Assembly (NCBI RefSeq): GCF_011839805.1
Contig: NZ_VWPY01000011.1
Span: 38,183 to 102,182, forward strand
Origin: Kineococcus rubinsiae
Lineage (GTDB): Bacteria; Actinomycetota; Actinomycetes; Actinomycetales; Kineococcaceae
Reading direction: 5' to 3'
DNA: 64,000 nucleotides
This document shows, in pieces, positions 54,490-62,818 of this stretch. Each line of letters opens with the position of its first letter. The first letter of the stretch is position 1. The notes below the pieces were generated by a model, which saw only the letters and a program-made list of their open reading frames with translations, was not told where the DNA came from and searched no databases. The position numbers and the translations under genes are program-made.

Positions 54490-55290
54490 GTGGCGAAGGT
54501 CGAACGGGTGCCGAGGAAGGCCTACGAGGCGGAGCTGCTGCGCCTGCAGGCCGAGCTCGTCGTGATGCAGGAGTGGGTGCGCCGCAGCGGGGCGCGCGTG
54601 GTCGTGGTCTTCGAGGGCCGCGACGCCGCGGGCAAGGGCGGCACCATCAAGCGCATCACGGAGTACCTGAACCCCCGCTCGGCCCGCGTGGTCGCGCTGC
54701 CGGCGCCGGACCCGCGCGAGAAGGGTCAGTGGTACTTCCAGCGCTACGTCGCGAACCTGCCGACCCGCGGGGAGATCGTGCTGTTCGACCGCTCCTGGTA
54801 CAACCGCGCCGGCGTCGAGCGGGTCATGGGCTTCTGCACGGAGGAGGAGCTCGCCCTCTTCCTCGACCAGGCGCCGCAGCTGGAGCGGATGCTGGTCGCC
54901 GACGGCACCGTCCTGCTGAAGTACTGGTTCTCCGTCAGCGACGAGGAGCAGGAGCGCCGCCTGCAGTCGCGCCTGGAGGACCCGATGCGGCGCTGGAAGC
55001 TCTCCCCGATGGACGTCGAGTCGCGCAAGAGGTGGGTGGAGTTCTCGCGCGCGAAGGACGAGATGTTCGCGCGCTGCGACATCCCCGAGGCGCCGTGGTG
55101 GGTCGTCGAGGCCGACGACAAGCGCGCCGCCCGCCTGAACTGCCTGAGCCACCTGCTGAGCCAGGTCCCCTACGAGCCCGTGGAACCCCTGGAGCTCGTC
55201 CTCGGGCCGCGGCCCACCGGGGAGGACTACCGGCGCCCGCCGCGCGAGAGCTCCCGCCACGTCCCCGACGTGACCGGGGACCTGCGCTGA
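54490..55290 (+). CDS. ppk2: Polyphosphate kinase 2 (short, single-domain)
   Basis: The 266-residue P-loop kinase uses polyphosphate to phosphorylate nucleotides (family knowledge). Walker A is GRDAAGKGG (43-51). The lid region is YLNPRSARVVALPAP, and Walker B is LFDRSWYNRAGVERVMGF with Asp 100. The motif set and length fit the ADP-to-ATP class of PPK2. GTG at 54490 follows GAGGAGG. It stands alone, divergent from phoH, and converges on a VOC gene. Confidence 0.95.
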   Translation: MAKVERVPRKAYEAELLRLQAELVVMQEWVRRSGARVVVVFEGRDAAGKGGTIKRITEYLNPRSARVVALPAPDPREKGQWYFQRYVANLPTRGEIVLFDRSWYNRAGVERVMGFCTEEELALFLDQAPQLERMLVADGTVLLKYWFSVSDEEQERRLQSRLEDPMRRWKLSPMDVESRKRWVEFSRAKDEMFARCDIPEAPWWVVEADDKRAARLNCLSHLLSQVPYEPVEPLELVLGPRPTGEDYRRPPRESSRHVPDVTGDLR

Positions 55291-55313
55291 ACCCTGCCCT
55301 GGAGCCTGCGCGG

Positions 55314-55330
55314 GCGCCTGCGTCAGGCGC
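55314..55330. terminator. Hairpin at the ppk2/VOC convergence
   Basis: GCGCCTG and CAGGCGC pair around a 3-nt loop, and the structure includes the stop codon of the minus-strand VOC gene. Confidence 0.4.
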
Positions 55331-55691
55331 GGTCGTGCAGCGTCACGTGGTAGCCGTCGGGGTCGGCGAAGGTGAACGTCCGGCCGAAGGGGCCGTCCAC
55401 CGGGGCCGAGACGATCGGGTGGCCGTCGGCGCGCAGGGTGTCGTGGATTGCCTGGACGTCGCTGGCGTGCAACCAGATCCCCGCGCCCAGGCCGGGCCGG
55501 GGGCCGGCGGCGAGGTCGGTGCCGGGGACGACGTCGCGCAGGGCGAACGCGATCGGCGTGGTCTGGAAGACGACGGCGTGCGGCGGCCCGGCCGGTGACC
55601 GGACGAGGCCGAGGTACTGCTCGTAGAACGCCTGCGAGGCGTCGAGGTCGCTCGCCTGCAGCGAGATGAAGTCGGGGCCGGTGACGGGCAC
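55323..55691 (-). CDS. VOC protein controlled with a MarR regulator
   Basis: The 122-residue glyoxalase-fold protein starts TGPDFISLQASDLDASQAFYEQYLGL and ends FTFADPDGYHVTLHD, a complete two-module VOC unit. The GTG at 55691 follows GGAGGAGA; the longer frame runs through the operator. It is divergent from a MarR gene across two palindromes, so its expression is probably induced by a ligand of that regulator. A role in resistance or degradation of a small aromatic is plausible. Confidence 0.87.
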   Translation of the reverse strand: MPVTGPDFISLQASDLDASQAFYEQYLGLVRSPAGPPHAVVFQTTPIAFALRDVVPGTDLAAGPRPGLGAGIWLHASDVQAIHDTLRADGHPIVSAPVDGPFGRTFTFADPDGYHVTLHDRA

Positions 55692-55708
55692 GGGTTCTCC
55701 TCCGGTTC

Positions 55709-55753
55709 GTGTCAGGTTCCTGACACGAAGACGGTATGTCAGGATGCTGACAT
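55709..55753. promoter_or_regulatory. Two MarR-type palindromes between VOC and marR genes
   Basis: GTGTCAGG-TT-CCTGACAC (55709-55726) is a perfect 18-bp palindrome. ATGTCAG-GATG-CTGACAT (55736-55753) is a perfect 18-bp palindrome sharing TGTCAG/CTGACA half-sites. Centres are 27 bp apart. The second covers the MarR ATG. Confidence 0.75.
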
Positions 55754-56195
55754 GAGTCAAGACGGCGTCGACCTCGAGACCTCGCTGGGCTACCTGCTCA
55801 AGGAGGCGTCGAGCGCGCTGCGCGCCGCCATGGAGGACGTGCTGCGCCCGCTCGGGATGAGCGTGACGCGCTACTCCTGCCTCGAGCTGCTGGCCCAGCG
55901 GCCGGGCCTGTCGAACTCCGAGCTCGCGCGGGGTGCGTTCGTGACCCGGCAGTCGATGAACGTCCTGCTCCAGACCCTGGAGGAGGAGGGCCTCGTGACC
56001 CGGCCGGCCAGGGCGCCCGTGGGCAAGGTGCTCCCCACGCGGCTGACCCCCCGCGGGCGCCGCAGCCTGCAGGGGGCCACCGCGGCGGTCCGCTCCGTCG
56101 AGGCCCGGATGCTGGCGGGCATGGGCGAGCCCGAGCAGGCCGCGGCGTTCCGGGCCCTGCGCAGCATGGTGGACGCCCTGCGCGACGGCGGCTGA
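55752..56195 (+). CDS. MarR-family regulator
   Basis: The 147-residue winged-helix protein has the MarR core: LGMSVTRYSCLELLAQRPGL, the recognition helix region RQSMNVLLQTLEEEGLV and the wing RPARAPVGKVLPTRLTPRGR. It is expected to act as a dimer and to lose DNA binding on ligand contact. ATG at 55752 lies inside an operator, so it should repress itself and the divergent VOC gene. Confidence 0.93.
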   Translation: MSQDGVDLETSLGYLLKEASSALRAAMEDVLRPLGMSVTRYSCLELLAQRPGLSNSELARGAFVTRQSMNVLLQTLEEEGLVTRPARAPVGKVLPTRLTPRGRRSLQGATAAVRSVEARMLAGMGEPEQAAAFRALRSMVDALRDGG

Positions 56196-56231
56196 GACCG
56201 CGTGGACAGCGGCGTGCTGGACCAGCCCAGG

Positions 56232-57272
56232 TCAGAGCGAGGGCACGACCACCGCGCGCCCGTCGAGGGTCCCCGCGTGCAGGCGCTCGTAGGCGCGCGG
56301 CGCGTCGGTGAGGGAGAACACCTCGGTGTGCACGTCGAGCACCCCGGCGTGGGCGAGCTCCACGAGCTCGATGAGCTCGGAACGGCTGCCCCAGTAGGGC
56401 ACGCTGACCGAAGCCTCGAACGGGACGGTGCCGAAGCCGAGGTGCGCGGTGCCCCCGCCGATCCCGACGATCGTCACGTCGGAGTCCACGTCGGCCACCG
56501 CCAGGGCCGTCGCGATGGTCGGGTCCACGCCCACGAAGTCGAGGACCAGCTGCGCGCCGCGGCCCCCGAGCAGGGCCCGCACCTCCGCGGCGGCGTCCGC
56601 GGTGGACAGCACGACGTCGTGGGCGCCGACGGCCGTGGCCAGGGCCAGCTTCTCCTCGCTGACGTCGAGCGCGACCACGCGGGCGGGCGACAGGTGCCGC
56701 AACAGCTGGATGGCCAGGTGCCCCAGCCCACCCGTGCCGATGGCGACGGCCGTCGAGCCCGCCCGCAGCTTCGGCAGGGACCGCTTGATCGCGTGGTACG
56801 GCGTGAGGCCGGCGTCGGTGAGCGGGACGGTGGCGACGGGGTCGAGGTCCCCGATCGGGACGAGGTGGCGCGCGGAGTCCACGAGCAGGAGGTCCGCGAG
56901 CGCCCCGGGCGCCCCCAGCCCGGGCGGCTGGATCCCGAGCTCCGCGGCGCGCGGGCAGTAGTTCTCCCGGCCCTGCGCGCAGGCGTGGCACGTCCCGCAG
57001 CCCCAGGGGCCGTAGACGACGACGGACGTGCCGATCTCGAGCCCCTGCACGCCGGGGCCGAGCTCGGCGACGCGCCCCGCCCCCTCGTGCCCCAGGGTCA
57101 GCGGGAGGCCGTAGGTGTACTGCTCCGCGGGCAGGCCCATGACGAACGCGTCGGAGTGGCAGATGCCCGCGGCGGTCACCTCGAGCAGGACCTGCCCCGG
57201 CCCGGGCACGGGCCTCTCGACCTCGACGACCTCGGGCGGGGCACCGATCTCCCGGTACTGGACTGCGCGCAC
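56232..57272 (-). CDS. Zinc-dependent alcohol dehydrogenase
   Basis: This 346-residue medium-chain dehydrogenase has catalytic zinc ligands Cys 38 (GICHSD) and His 62-Glu 63 (GHEGAG). Structural zinc cysteines are at 92, 95, 98 and 106 (CGTCHACAQGRENYC). The Rossmann motif is GTGGLGHLAIQLL. The signature matches NAD-dependent primary alcohol dehydrogenases. GTG at 57272 after GAGGAG fits. It is downstream of the SDR gene on the same strand, with a 78-nt gap. The substrate alcohol is not defined. Confidence 0.93.
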   Translation of the reverse strand: MRAVQYREIGAPPEVVEVERPVPGPGQVLLEVTAAGICHSDAFVMGLPAEQYTYGLPLTLGHEGAGRVAELGPGVQGLEIGTSVVVYGPWGCGTCHACAQGRENYCPRAAELGIQPPGLGAPGALADLLLVDSARHLVPIGDLDPVATVPLTDAGLTPYHAIKRSLPKLRAGSTAVAIGTGGLGHLAIQLLRHLSPARVVALDVSEEKLALATAVGAHDVVLSTADAAAEVRALLGGRGAQLVLDFVGVDPTIATALAVADVDSDVTIVGIGGGTAHLGFGTVPFEASVSVPYWGSRSELIELVELAHAGVLDVHTEVFSLTDAPRAYERLHAGTLDGRAVVVPSL

Positions 57273-57350
57273 GGCCTGCTCCTCGCCTCGGGGTGCCGCG
57301 AGGTTCCCACCGGGAGGGCCCCGCCGCACGCGCGGGCGCCAGGCCGGCGC

Positions 57351-58250
57351 TCAGCCGGCGACCGGGGTGAGCGGGAAGCTCACGCCCGTCAGCGCCTCCG
57401 AGCGGGTCCACAGCTCCCGGGCCACGGCACCGTCGGCGGCGGCCGCGGACCGGCCCACCAGCGTGGGCATGCCGCGCATCTCCTGGAACCCCGAGGGGCC
57501 GACGTAGCCGGCGGGCGGGACGTCCGCCGTCGCGGCGTGCAGCGTGGGCAGGGCACCGCCCTCCTCGCTCTGCGCGAGGAACCGGTTGCCGACCCGCATC
57601 AGCGCGCCCGTGACCGGGTTGCCGGTGCGGGACTGCAGGTTGGTCGCCGCCCAGCCCGGGTGCGCCGCGGTCACCAGCACGGGCGAGCCCGCCTCGAACA
57701 GACGGCGCTGCAGCTCCAGGACGAACAGCAGGTTGGCGAGCTTCGACTGGCCGTAGGCGGCGTACGGCGAGTAGCGGCGGTGCTCGAAGTTCAGGTCCGC
57801 CAGGTCGATCCGGCCGGAGCGGTGCAGCCCGGAGGAGACGACGACCACGCGCTCGCGCACGTGCGGCAGCAGCAGGTTCGTCAGGGCGAAGTGGCCGAGG
57901 TGGTTGGTGCCGAACTGCGACTCGAAGCCGTCCGCCGTGCGCCCCTGCGGCACCGCCATGATCCCGGCGTTGTCGACGAGCAGGTGCAGGTCGCCGGACC
58001 ACCCGGCCGCGAACTCGCGGACGGAGGCGAGGTCCGCCAGGTCGAGGCGGCGGACCTCGAAGGAGCCGGGGAAGTCGTGGGTCGCCGCCCGGCCGCGGGC
58101 CGGGTCGCGCACGGCGAGGACGACGTGGGCGCCGGCGCGGGCCAGCTCGCGGGCGGTGATGCGCCCGAGGCCGGAGTTCGCGCCGGTGACGACGGCGGTG
58201 CGGCCGCTGAGGTCGGGGAGGACGGGGTGGGAGGACGCGGGAGAGGGCAT
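57351..58250 (-). CDS. Short-chain dehydrogenase/reductase (retinol-dehydrogenase-like)
   Basis: The 299-residue SDR has the cofactor motif TGANSGLG (22-29), the LVDNAGIM block, and catalytic Tyr 166 and Lys 170 (YGQSK). The start AVVTGANSGLGRITARELARAG resembles WW-domain oxidoreductase or retinol-dehydrogenase relatives, suggesting a lipophilic ketone or alcohol. ATG at 58250 has only 6 nt between it and its -10 element. It is divergent from a TetR regulator that overlaps its promoter. Confidence 0.92.
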   Translation of the reverse strand: MPSPASSHPVLPDLSGRTAVVTGANSGLGRITARELARAGAHVVLAVRDPARGRAATHDFPGSFEVRRLDLADLASVREFAAGWSGDLHLLVDNAGIMAVPQGRTADGFESQFGTNHLGHFALTNLLLPHVRERVVVVSSGLHRSGRIDLADLNFEHRRYSPYAAYGQSKLANLLFVLELQRRLFEAGSPVLVTAAHPGWAATNLQSRTGNPVTGALMRVGNRFLAQSEEGGALPTLHAATADVPPAGYVGPSGFQEMRGMPTLVGRSAAAADGAVARELWTRSEALTGVSFPLTPVAG

Positions 58251-58256
58251 GACCTC

Positions 58257-58285
58257 AATGTAGCCACCGTCTACAAAGCAGTCAA
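58257..58285 (-). promoter_or_regulatory. Promoter of the SDR gene with overlapping TetR-type operator
   Basis: On the minus strand, TTGACT (58280-58285), a 17-bp spacer and TACATT (58257-58262) lie 6 nt before the SDR ATG. The dyad TGTAG-N7-CTACA (58259-58275) covers the -10, so the adjacent TetR protein could block it. Confidence 0.65.
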
Positions 58286-58311
58286 CGGCAACATCTCGCT
58301 ACCCTGGGCCC

Positions 58312-58902
58312 ATGGCCACCCGCGCGTACCACCACGGCAACCTGCGCGAGGAGCTCCTGGACCGTGCTGAGCGCACGGTGGTCGAGCAGGGGGTCGACGC
58401 CCTGTCGCTGCGCGAGCTGGCCCGCGAGGTCGGGGTCAGCCACGCCGCCCCGCGCCGGCACTTCGCCGACCGCGACGCCCTGCTGGACGCGCTCGCGGAG
58501 CAGGGCTTCGCCCGCCTCGGGGTCCAGCTGCGCGGGGCCCTCCTCCCCGACGACGACGCCTTCGCCGCCCGCTACGTCCGCGTCGCCACGGCCTACGTGG
58601 ACTTCGCGACCGAGCACGCCGAGCTGCTCGCGCTGATGTTCCGCGGCAAGCAGCGGCCGGGGGCGGAGGCGGTCGCGGTCGCCGCCGACGCGGCCTTCCG
58701 GCCCCTGTTCGGCCTGGTCGCCGAGGGCCAGGCCTGCGGGGCCCTGGCCGCGGGCGACGGCGAGGACGTCGGCATCCCCCTGTACGCCGGGCTGCACGGC
58801 CTGGCGTCCCTGCTCACCGCGGGCGTCCTGCCGGCGGAGCGGCGCGGTGAGCTGATCGAGGGGGTCTGCGCGGCCGGGCTGCGCGGCGCCGCACCCCGCT
58901 GA
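58312..58902 (+). CDS. TetR-family regulator
   Basis: The 196-residue protein has the TetR HTH at about residues 8-55 (YHHGNLREELLDRAERTV and LSLRELAREVGVSHAAPRRHF) and a WHG-type C-terminal ligand domain. It faces the SDR gene and overlaps its promoter region, and is the likely repressor of the SDR and perhaps the alcohol dehydrogenase. Confidence 0.93.
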   Translation: MATRAYHHGNLREELLDRAERTVVEQGVDALSLRELAREVGVSHAAPRRHFADRDALLDALAEQGFARLGVQLRGALLPDDDAFAARYVRVATAYVDFATEHAELLALMFRGKQRPGAEAVAVAADAAFRPLFGLVAEGQACGALAAGDGEDVGIPLYAGLHGLASLLTAGVLPAERRGELIEGVCAAGLRGAAPR

Positions 58903-58909
58903 ACGACCC

Positions 58910-58963
58910 CCCGCTGACCGGCCTCCGCTGGAACTCCTCGGCTGAGCGGTCCGCGTCAGCGGG
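58910..58963. terminator. Possible long-range hairpin between tetR and AI-2E genes
   Basis: CCCGCTGAC (58910-58918) and GTCAGCGGG (58955-58963) are exact complements with 36 nt between them. The right arm includes the AI-2E stop codon. Three degenerate CCGCTG repeats in the left half weaken the case. Confidence 0.3.
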
Positions 58964-60152
58964 CCGGGTGCGCGCCCGCGCCCGGGAGCCGGGCTTCCGC
59001 CGGCCCGGCGTCCACCGGCCGCTCGTCCTCCCCCACCGTGACCTCGGCCTTCGGGCGGCCGCGGCGGTGGTCCCACACGTCGCGGGCGATGACCTGGGCG
59101 ATGCTCGCGATCGGGATGGCCAGCAGCGCACCGAGGATGCCCGCGAGCTCGACGGCCAGCAGGATCGCCACGATGACGGTGAGCGGGTTCAGCTTCACCG
59201 TGCGGGAGAAGATCAGCGGCTGCAGCAGGTGGTTCTCCAGCTGCTGGTAGACGAGGAAGAACACCAGGACCGCGATCCCCGCCGGCACGGAGTGCACGAG
59301 GCCCGCGACGACGGCCACGACGGCGCCGATCGTCGCGCCCACCAGCGGGATCAGGTCGGCGATCGCGACGAAGAGCGCGATCAGCCCCGCGAACGGGACC
59401 CCGGCGATCTTCAGCACGACGTAGGTGAGGACGCCGCAGATCGCGCTGATGAGCAGGTTCCCCGAGATGTACCCGGTGACGGACTTCGCGCAGTCCGCGC
59501 CGACGTGGCGCAGCCGCAGGGCGGTCGGCGGGTGGAACAGGTTCGTGAACCCGTCGACGACCTTGGGACCCTCCAGCACCATGAGGAACGCCAGCACGAA
59601 GATCGACGCGGCCCCGGCGGCCCCGGTCGCGACGCCGCTCAGGACGCCCGCCGCGGGGGTGGTCAGGCCCGTGGCGAAGGACCGGATCCGGTCCTGGTTG
59701 TCCTGCACGTAGGTCAGGGCGTGGGTGCGCTGCAGCAGGTCCCCGACCGGGCCACGGCCGGCGCGCGCGTCGTCGACCAGCTGCGGCAGCTGACCGGCGA
59801 ACTTCGTGCCCTCCTGCGCCAGCGGGACGACGAAGACGGTGCCGACCGCCGCCAGCAGCAGCACGATCACGACGAAGACGATCAGCGTGGCCAGGGAGCG
59901 GCGCCTGCCGCCCAGCAGCCTCCGCTCGACCCAGCCGACCACGGGGTACAGGGCGACCGCGAAGAACGCCGCCACGATGATCCAGGTGATCACCTGCAGC
60001 GTCTGCAGGACGACGTACAGGACCAGCGCGGTCGCCAGCAGCAGGCCGATGGTGGTCAGGATGGTGCGGACGGTGCCCGAGGACGGTGCCCGCTCGTCGG
60101 AGATGCCGCCGAGGGCCGTCACGTCGCGGGGGGTTCCTGTGCTCTCGCTCAC
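58956..60152 (-). CDS. AI-2E family transporter (UPF0118)
   Basis: The 398-residue membrane protein has about seven to eight helices and the family's conserved NLLISAICGVLTYVVLKIAGV plus PLVGATIGAVVAVV. The family includes TqsA of Escherichia coli, a putative quorum-signal exporter, and sodium-proton antiporters, so substrate is uncertain. A hydrophilic tail of about 40 residues ends the protein. GTG at 60152 was chosen because upstream codons lack family similarity. Confidence 0.9.
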   Translation of the reverse strand: MSESTGTPRDVTALGGISDERAPSSGTVRTILTTIGLLLATALVLYVVLQTLQVITWIIVAAFFAVALYPVVGWVERRLLGGRRRSLATLIVFVVIVLLLAAVGTVFVVPLAQEGTKFAGQLPQLVDDARAGRGPVGDLLQRTHALTYVQDNQDRIRSFATGLTTPAAGVLSGVATGAAGAASIFVLAFLMVLEGPKVVDGFTNLFHPPTALRLRHVGADCAKSVTGYISGNLLISAICGVLTYVVLKIAGVPFAGLIALFVAIADLIPLVGATIGAVVAVVAGLVHSVPAGIAVLVFFLVYQQLENHLLQPLIFSRTVKLNPLTVIVAILLAVELAGILGALLAIPIASIAQVIARDVWDHRRGRPKAEVTVGEDERPVDAGPAEARLPGAGAHPAR

Positions 60153-60240
60153 GAAGGACGATGGTGAGGGGGGACGACGGCGCCCGCGAGTCGAGACCCG
60201 TTCCTGCGCAGCGGACCGTCGCGTCGAGCAGGATGGGCCC

Positions 60241-61119
60241 GTGATCCTTCGAGACGAGACGGTGCAGACGGGCGTGCGGCGGCGGACGGCGGTCCTGGGG
60301 ACCGGCGAGGTGGCCTGGGACGCGGCCGTCGTCGGCGCCGACGACCTGGGCCTGGGCCGCGGGGACGGCTGCTTCGAGACGCTGCGCGTGCTGGGCGGGA
60401 CCCCGCCGCGCCTGCTGCACCTGGCGGCGCACCTGGACCGGTTCGAGCGCTCCGCCCGGGCGCTGGACCTGCCGCGGCCCGACCGCGACGCGTGGACCGC
60501 CCTGGCCGAGGAGGTCTGCACCGAGCTGGCCGACGGCCAGGAGGCCGCCCTGCGGCTGCTGCTGACCCGCGGCACCCCGGGCGGCGGGCCGACGGGCCTC
60601 GCGACCCTGCGCCCCGTCGCGGCGGAGATCGTCACCCAGCGGGCCACGGGCGTCGACGTCGTCACCCTCGACCGCGGCACGGCGCTCGCCGCCCACGCCG
60701 CCGCGCCGTGGCTGCTCGGCGGCGCGAAGACGCTGTCCTACGCCGTGAACACCGCCGCGCTGCGCGAGGCCGCCCGCCGCGGCGCCCAGGACGTCCTGTT
60801 CACCACCCCCGCCGGTGAGGTCCTCGAGGGCCCCACCGCGACGGCGCTGTGGCTCGCGGACTCGGAGCTGCGGACCGTCCCGCCGGGCGCCACGGGGATC
60901 CTCGCGGGCACCACCCAGCGGGCGGTGTTCGCGGGCGCGCAGGCGGCGGGCCACCCGACCGCCGAGCGCACCGCGACGGTGGCCGACCTGCAGGGCGCGG
61001 ACGCGCTCTGGCTGGTCTCCAGCGTCCGCGGCGCGGTCGAGGTCGCCACCCTCGACGGCCGCGTGCTGCCGCGCCGGCCCGAGGTGACCGCGTCGGTCCG
61101 GTCCTGGCTCGAGGGCTGA
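60241..61119 (+). CDS. pabC: Aminodeoxychorismate lyase-like class IV PLP enzyme
   Basis: The 292-residue enzyme belongs to fold-type IV aminotransferases. The PLP lysine is Lys 163 (GGAKTLSYAVNT); LGLGRGDGCFETLRV near 36-50 is the usual N-terminal signature. It probably cleaves aminodeoxychorismate to 4-aminobenzoate for folate, but a branched-chain or D-amino-acid transaminase cannot be excluded. No pabA/pabB lies nearby. GTG at 60241 starts 88 bp from the divergent AI-2E gene. Confidence 0.82.
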   Translation: MILRDETVQTGVRRRTAVLGTGEVAWDAAVVGADDLGLGRGDGCFETLRVLGGTPPRLLHLAAHLDRFERSARALDLPRPDRDAWTALAEEVCTELADGQEAALRLLLTRGTPGGGPTGLATLRPVAAEIVTQRATGVDVVTLDRGTALAAHAAAPWLLGGAKTLSYAVNTAALREAARRGAQDVLFTTPAGEVLEGPTATALWLADSELRTVPPGATGILAGTTQRAVFAGAQAAGHPTAERTATVADLQGADALWLVSSVRGAVEVATLDGRVLPRRPEVTASVRSWLEG

Positions 61120-61142
61120 GCCCGCGGAACAGTCCGGCGGCC

Positions 61143-61168
61143 CAGGTGGTTGAAGAGACGACCACCTG
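61143..61168. promoter_or_regulatory. Inverted repeat upstream of the old yellow enzyme gene
   Basis: CAGGTGGT and ACCACCTG are exact 8-bp arms 10 bp apart, 24 nt after the pabC-like stop and 25 nt before the enzyme start. It may end the first gene or be an operator for the second. Confidence 0.45.
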
Positions 61169-61192
61169 CTCCAGACGGAAGGCCCCCGCACC

Positions 61193-62278
61193 GTGAACCT
61201 GTTCTCCCCCGTCGCCCTCGGCGACCTGCAGCTGCCCAACCGGGTCGTCATGGCCCCGCTCACGCGACTGCGCTCCGGCGAGCAGGGCGTCCCCGGTCCC
61301 GTCGTGGCCGAGCAGTACGCCCAGCGCGCGAGCTTCGGCCTCATCGTCGCCGAGGGCACCTACCCGTCGCACGAGTCGCAGGGCTACGTCGGCCAGCCGG
61401 GCATCGTCACCGACGAGCAGGTCGAGGGCTGGCGCGCCGTCACGGCCGCCGTGCACGCCCGCGGCGGGCGGATCGTCCTGCAGGTCATGCACGCGGGCCG
61501 CGTCTCCCACCCCGACATCACGGGCGGGCGGATCGTCGCGCCGAGCGCCATCGCCATCCAGGGCGAGGTGCACACCGCGACGGAGAAGCTGCCCTTCCCG
61601 GTGCCGCACGCGCTGAGCACCGAGGAGGTCCGCGCCACGGTGCGCGACCTCGTCGCGGCCTCGCGCCGCGCCGTGGACGCCGGCTTCGACGGCGTCGAGC
61701 TGCACAGCGCCAACGGCTACCTGCTGCACGAGTTCCTCTCCCCCGCCGCCAACCAGCGCGACGACGTCTACGGCGGGACCCCGGAGAACCGGGCCCGCCT
61801 GACGCTCGAGGCCGCCACGGCCATCGCCGCCGAGATCGGCGGGGGCCGCGTCGGCGTGCGCATCTCGCCCGCGCACAACATCCAGGACGCCTTCGAGAAG
61901 GACCCCGCCGACGTGCTGGCCACGTACGGCACGCTCGTCGACGGCCTGGCCCCGCTGAACCTCGCCTACCTCAGCGTCCTGCACGCCGAGCCGGCCGGGG
62001 AGCTGGTGCAGGAGCTGCGCCGCCGCTTCAACGGCCCCCTCATGGCCAACAGCGGGTTCGGCGTCGTCACGAGCCGCGAGGAGGCCGTGGCCCTCGTGGC
62101 CGACGGCGTCGCGGACGCCGTCGCCGTGGGGCGCATGGCCATCGCGAACCCCGACCTGGTCGAGCGCTGGGAGGGTCAGCACGCCGAGAACCAGCCCGAC
62201 CCCTCGACGTTCTACGCCGAGGGCGCGACCGGCTACACCGACTACCCGTTCCTCGAGGACGCCCACCAGGACGCCTGA
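61193..62278 (+). CDS. Old yellow enzyme family ene-reductase
   Basis: The 361-residue FMN enzyme reduces activated alkenes with NAD(P)H. The barrel starts PVALGDLQLPNRVVMAPLTR. The substrate-binding set His 171, Asn 174 and catalytic Tyr 176 is in HSANGYLLHEFLSP, and the FMN-contact YGG follows. The GTG at 61193 follows GGAAGG. It matches classical (NemA/OYE) enzymes, so a role in detoxifying electrophiles or nitro esters is likely. A strong hairpin follows. Confidence 0.93.
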   Translation: MNLFSPVALGDLQLPNRVVMAPLTRLRSGEQGVPGPVVAEQYAQRASFGLIVAEGTYPSHESQGYVGQPGIVTDEQVEGWRAVTAAVHARGGRIVLQVMHAGRVSHPDITGGRIVAPSAIAIQGEVHTATEKLPFPVPHALSTEEVRATVRDLVAASRRAVDAGFDGVELHSANGYLLHEFLSPAANQRDDVYGGTPENRARLTLEAATAIAAEIGGGRVGVRISPAHNIQDAFEKDPADVLATYGTLVDGLAPLNLAYLSVLHAEPAGELVQELRRRFNGPLMANSGFGVVTSREEAVALVADGVADAVAVGRMAIANPDLVERWEGQHAENQPDPSTFYAEGATGYTDYPFLEDAHQDA

Positions 62279-62294
62279 GCGACCCGCACCGGCT

Positions 62295-62329
62295 GGGGCC
62301 CGTCACCGCGTGCAGCGGTGGCGGGCCCC
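62295..62329 (+). terminator. 15-bp stem-loop after the old yellow enzyme gene
   Basis: GGGGCCCGTCACCGC pairs with GCGGTGGCGGGCCCC (one G-U) around a GTGCA loop, 17 nt past the stop codon. Stability and position fit a rho-independent-like terminator without a U-tract. Confidence 0.7.
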
Positions 62330-62365
62330 CGCGCGTGGGCGGGGTGCGCGTGCGAGGGTGCGCCC

Positions 62366-62788
62366 ATGACCATCACGACGACCGGCTTCAACCACGTCAG
62401 GCTGACCGTCACCGACCTCGCCGCCTCGCGCGCCTTCTACGACCGGCTCTTCGGCTGGCCCGTGGCCTTCGAGGTCCCCGCGGACGCCGACGAGGCCACC
62501 CGCGCCTCCCTCGGGTTCCTCTTCGGCGGGATCATCTACGCCGTCCCCGGCGGCCTGCTGGGCCTGCGCCCCGTGGCCCCCGAGGGCGACGGCTTCTCCG
62601 AGGACCGGGTGGGGCTCGACCACCTGTCCCTCACCGTGGGTTCGCCCGCCGAGCTCGACGCCGCGGTCGCGCTGCTCGACGAGGTCGGCGCCCCGCACGA
62701 GGGCGTCAAGGACCTCGGGAGCATGCTCATCCTGGAGTTCCGCGACCCCGACGGCATCGCTCTGGAGCTGTCCGCCGCGCGGGACTGA
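62366..62788 (+). CDS. VOC protein
   Basis: The 140-residue glyoxalase-fold protein starts TTTGFNHVRLTVTDLAASRAFYDRLFGWP, a clear VOC first strand and helix. It ends EFRDPDGIALELSAARD with the metal-site Glu in the usual place. The ATG at 62366 fits family length. Function is unknown. It stands alone between a terminator and the convergent HIT gene. Confidence 0.88.
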   Translation: MTITTTGFNHVRLTVTDLAASRAFYDRLFGWPVAFEVPADADEATRASLGFLFGGIIYAVPGGLLGLRPVAPEGDGFSEDRVGLDHLSLTVGSPAELDAAVALLDEVGAPHEGVKDLGSMLILEFRDPDGIALELSAARD

Positions 62789-62818
62789 CCCTGCGGCGCA
62801 AGGTGTGACGGCGTGGGG

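Noticed and set aside
58282..61359. Open frame of about 1000 codons on the minus strand across tetR, AI-2E and pabC
   Set aside because: Composition is Arg/Gly/Ala/Pro noise and it crosses three well-supported genes in both orientations.
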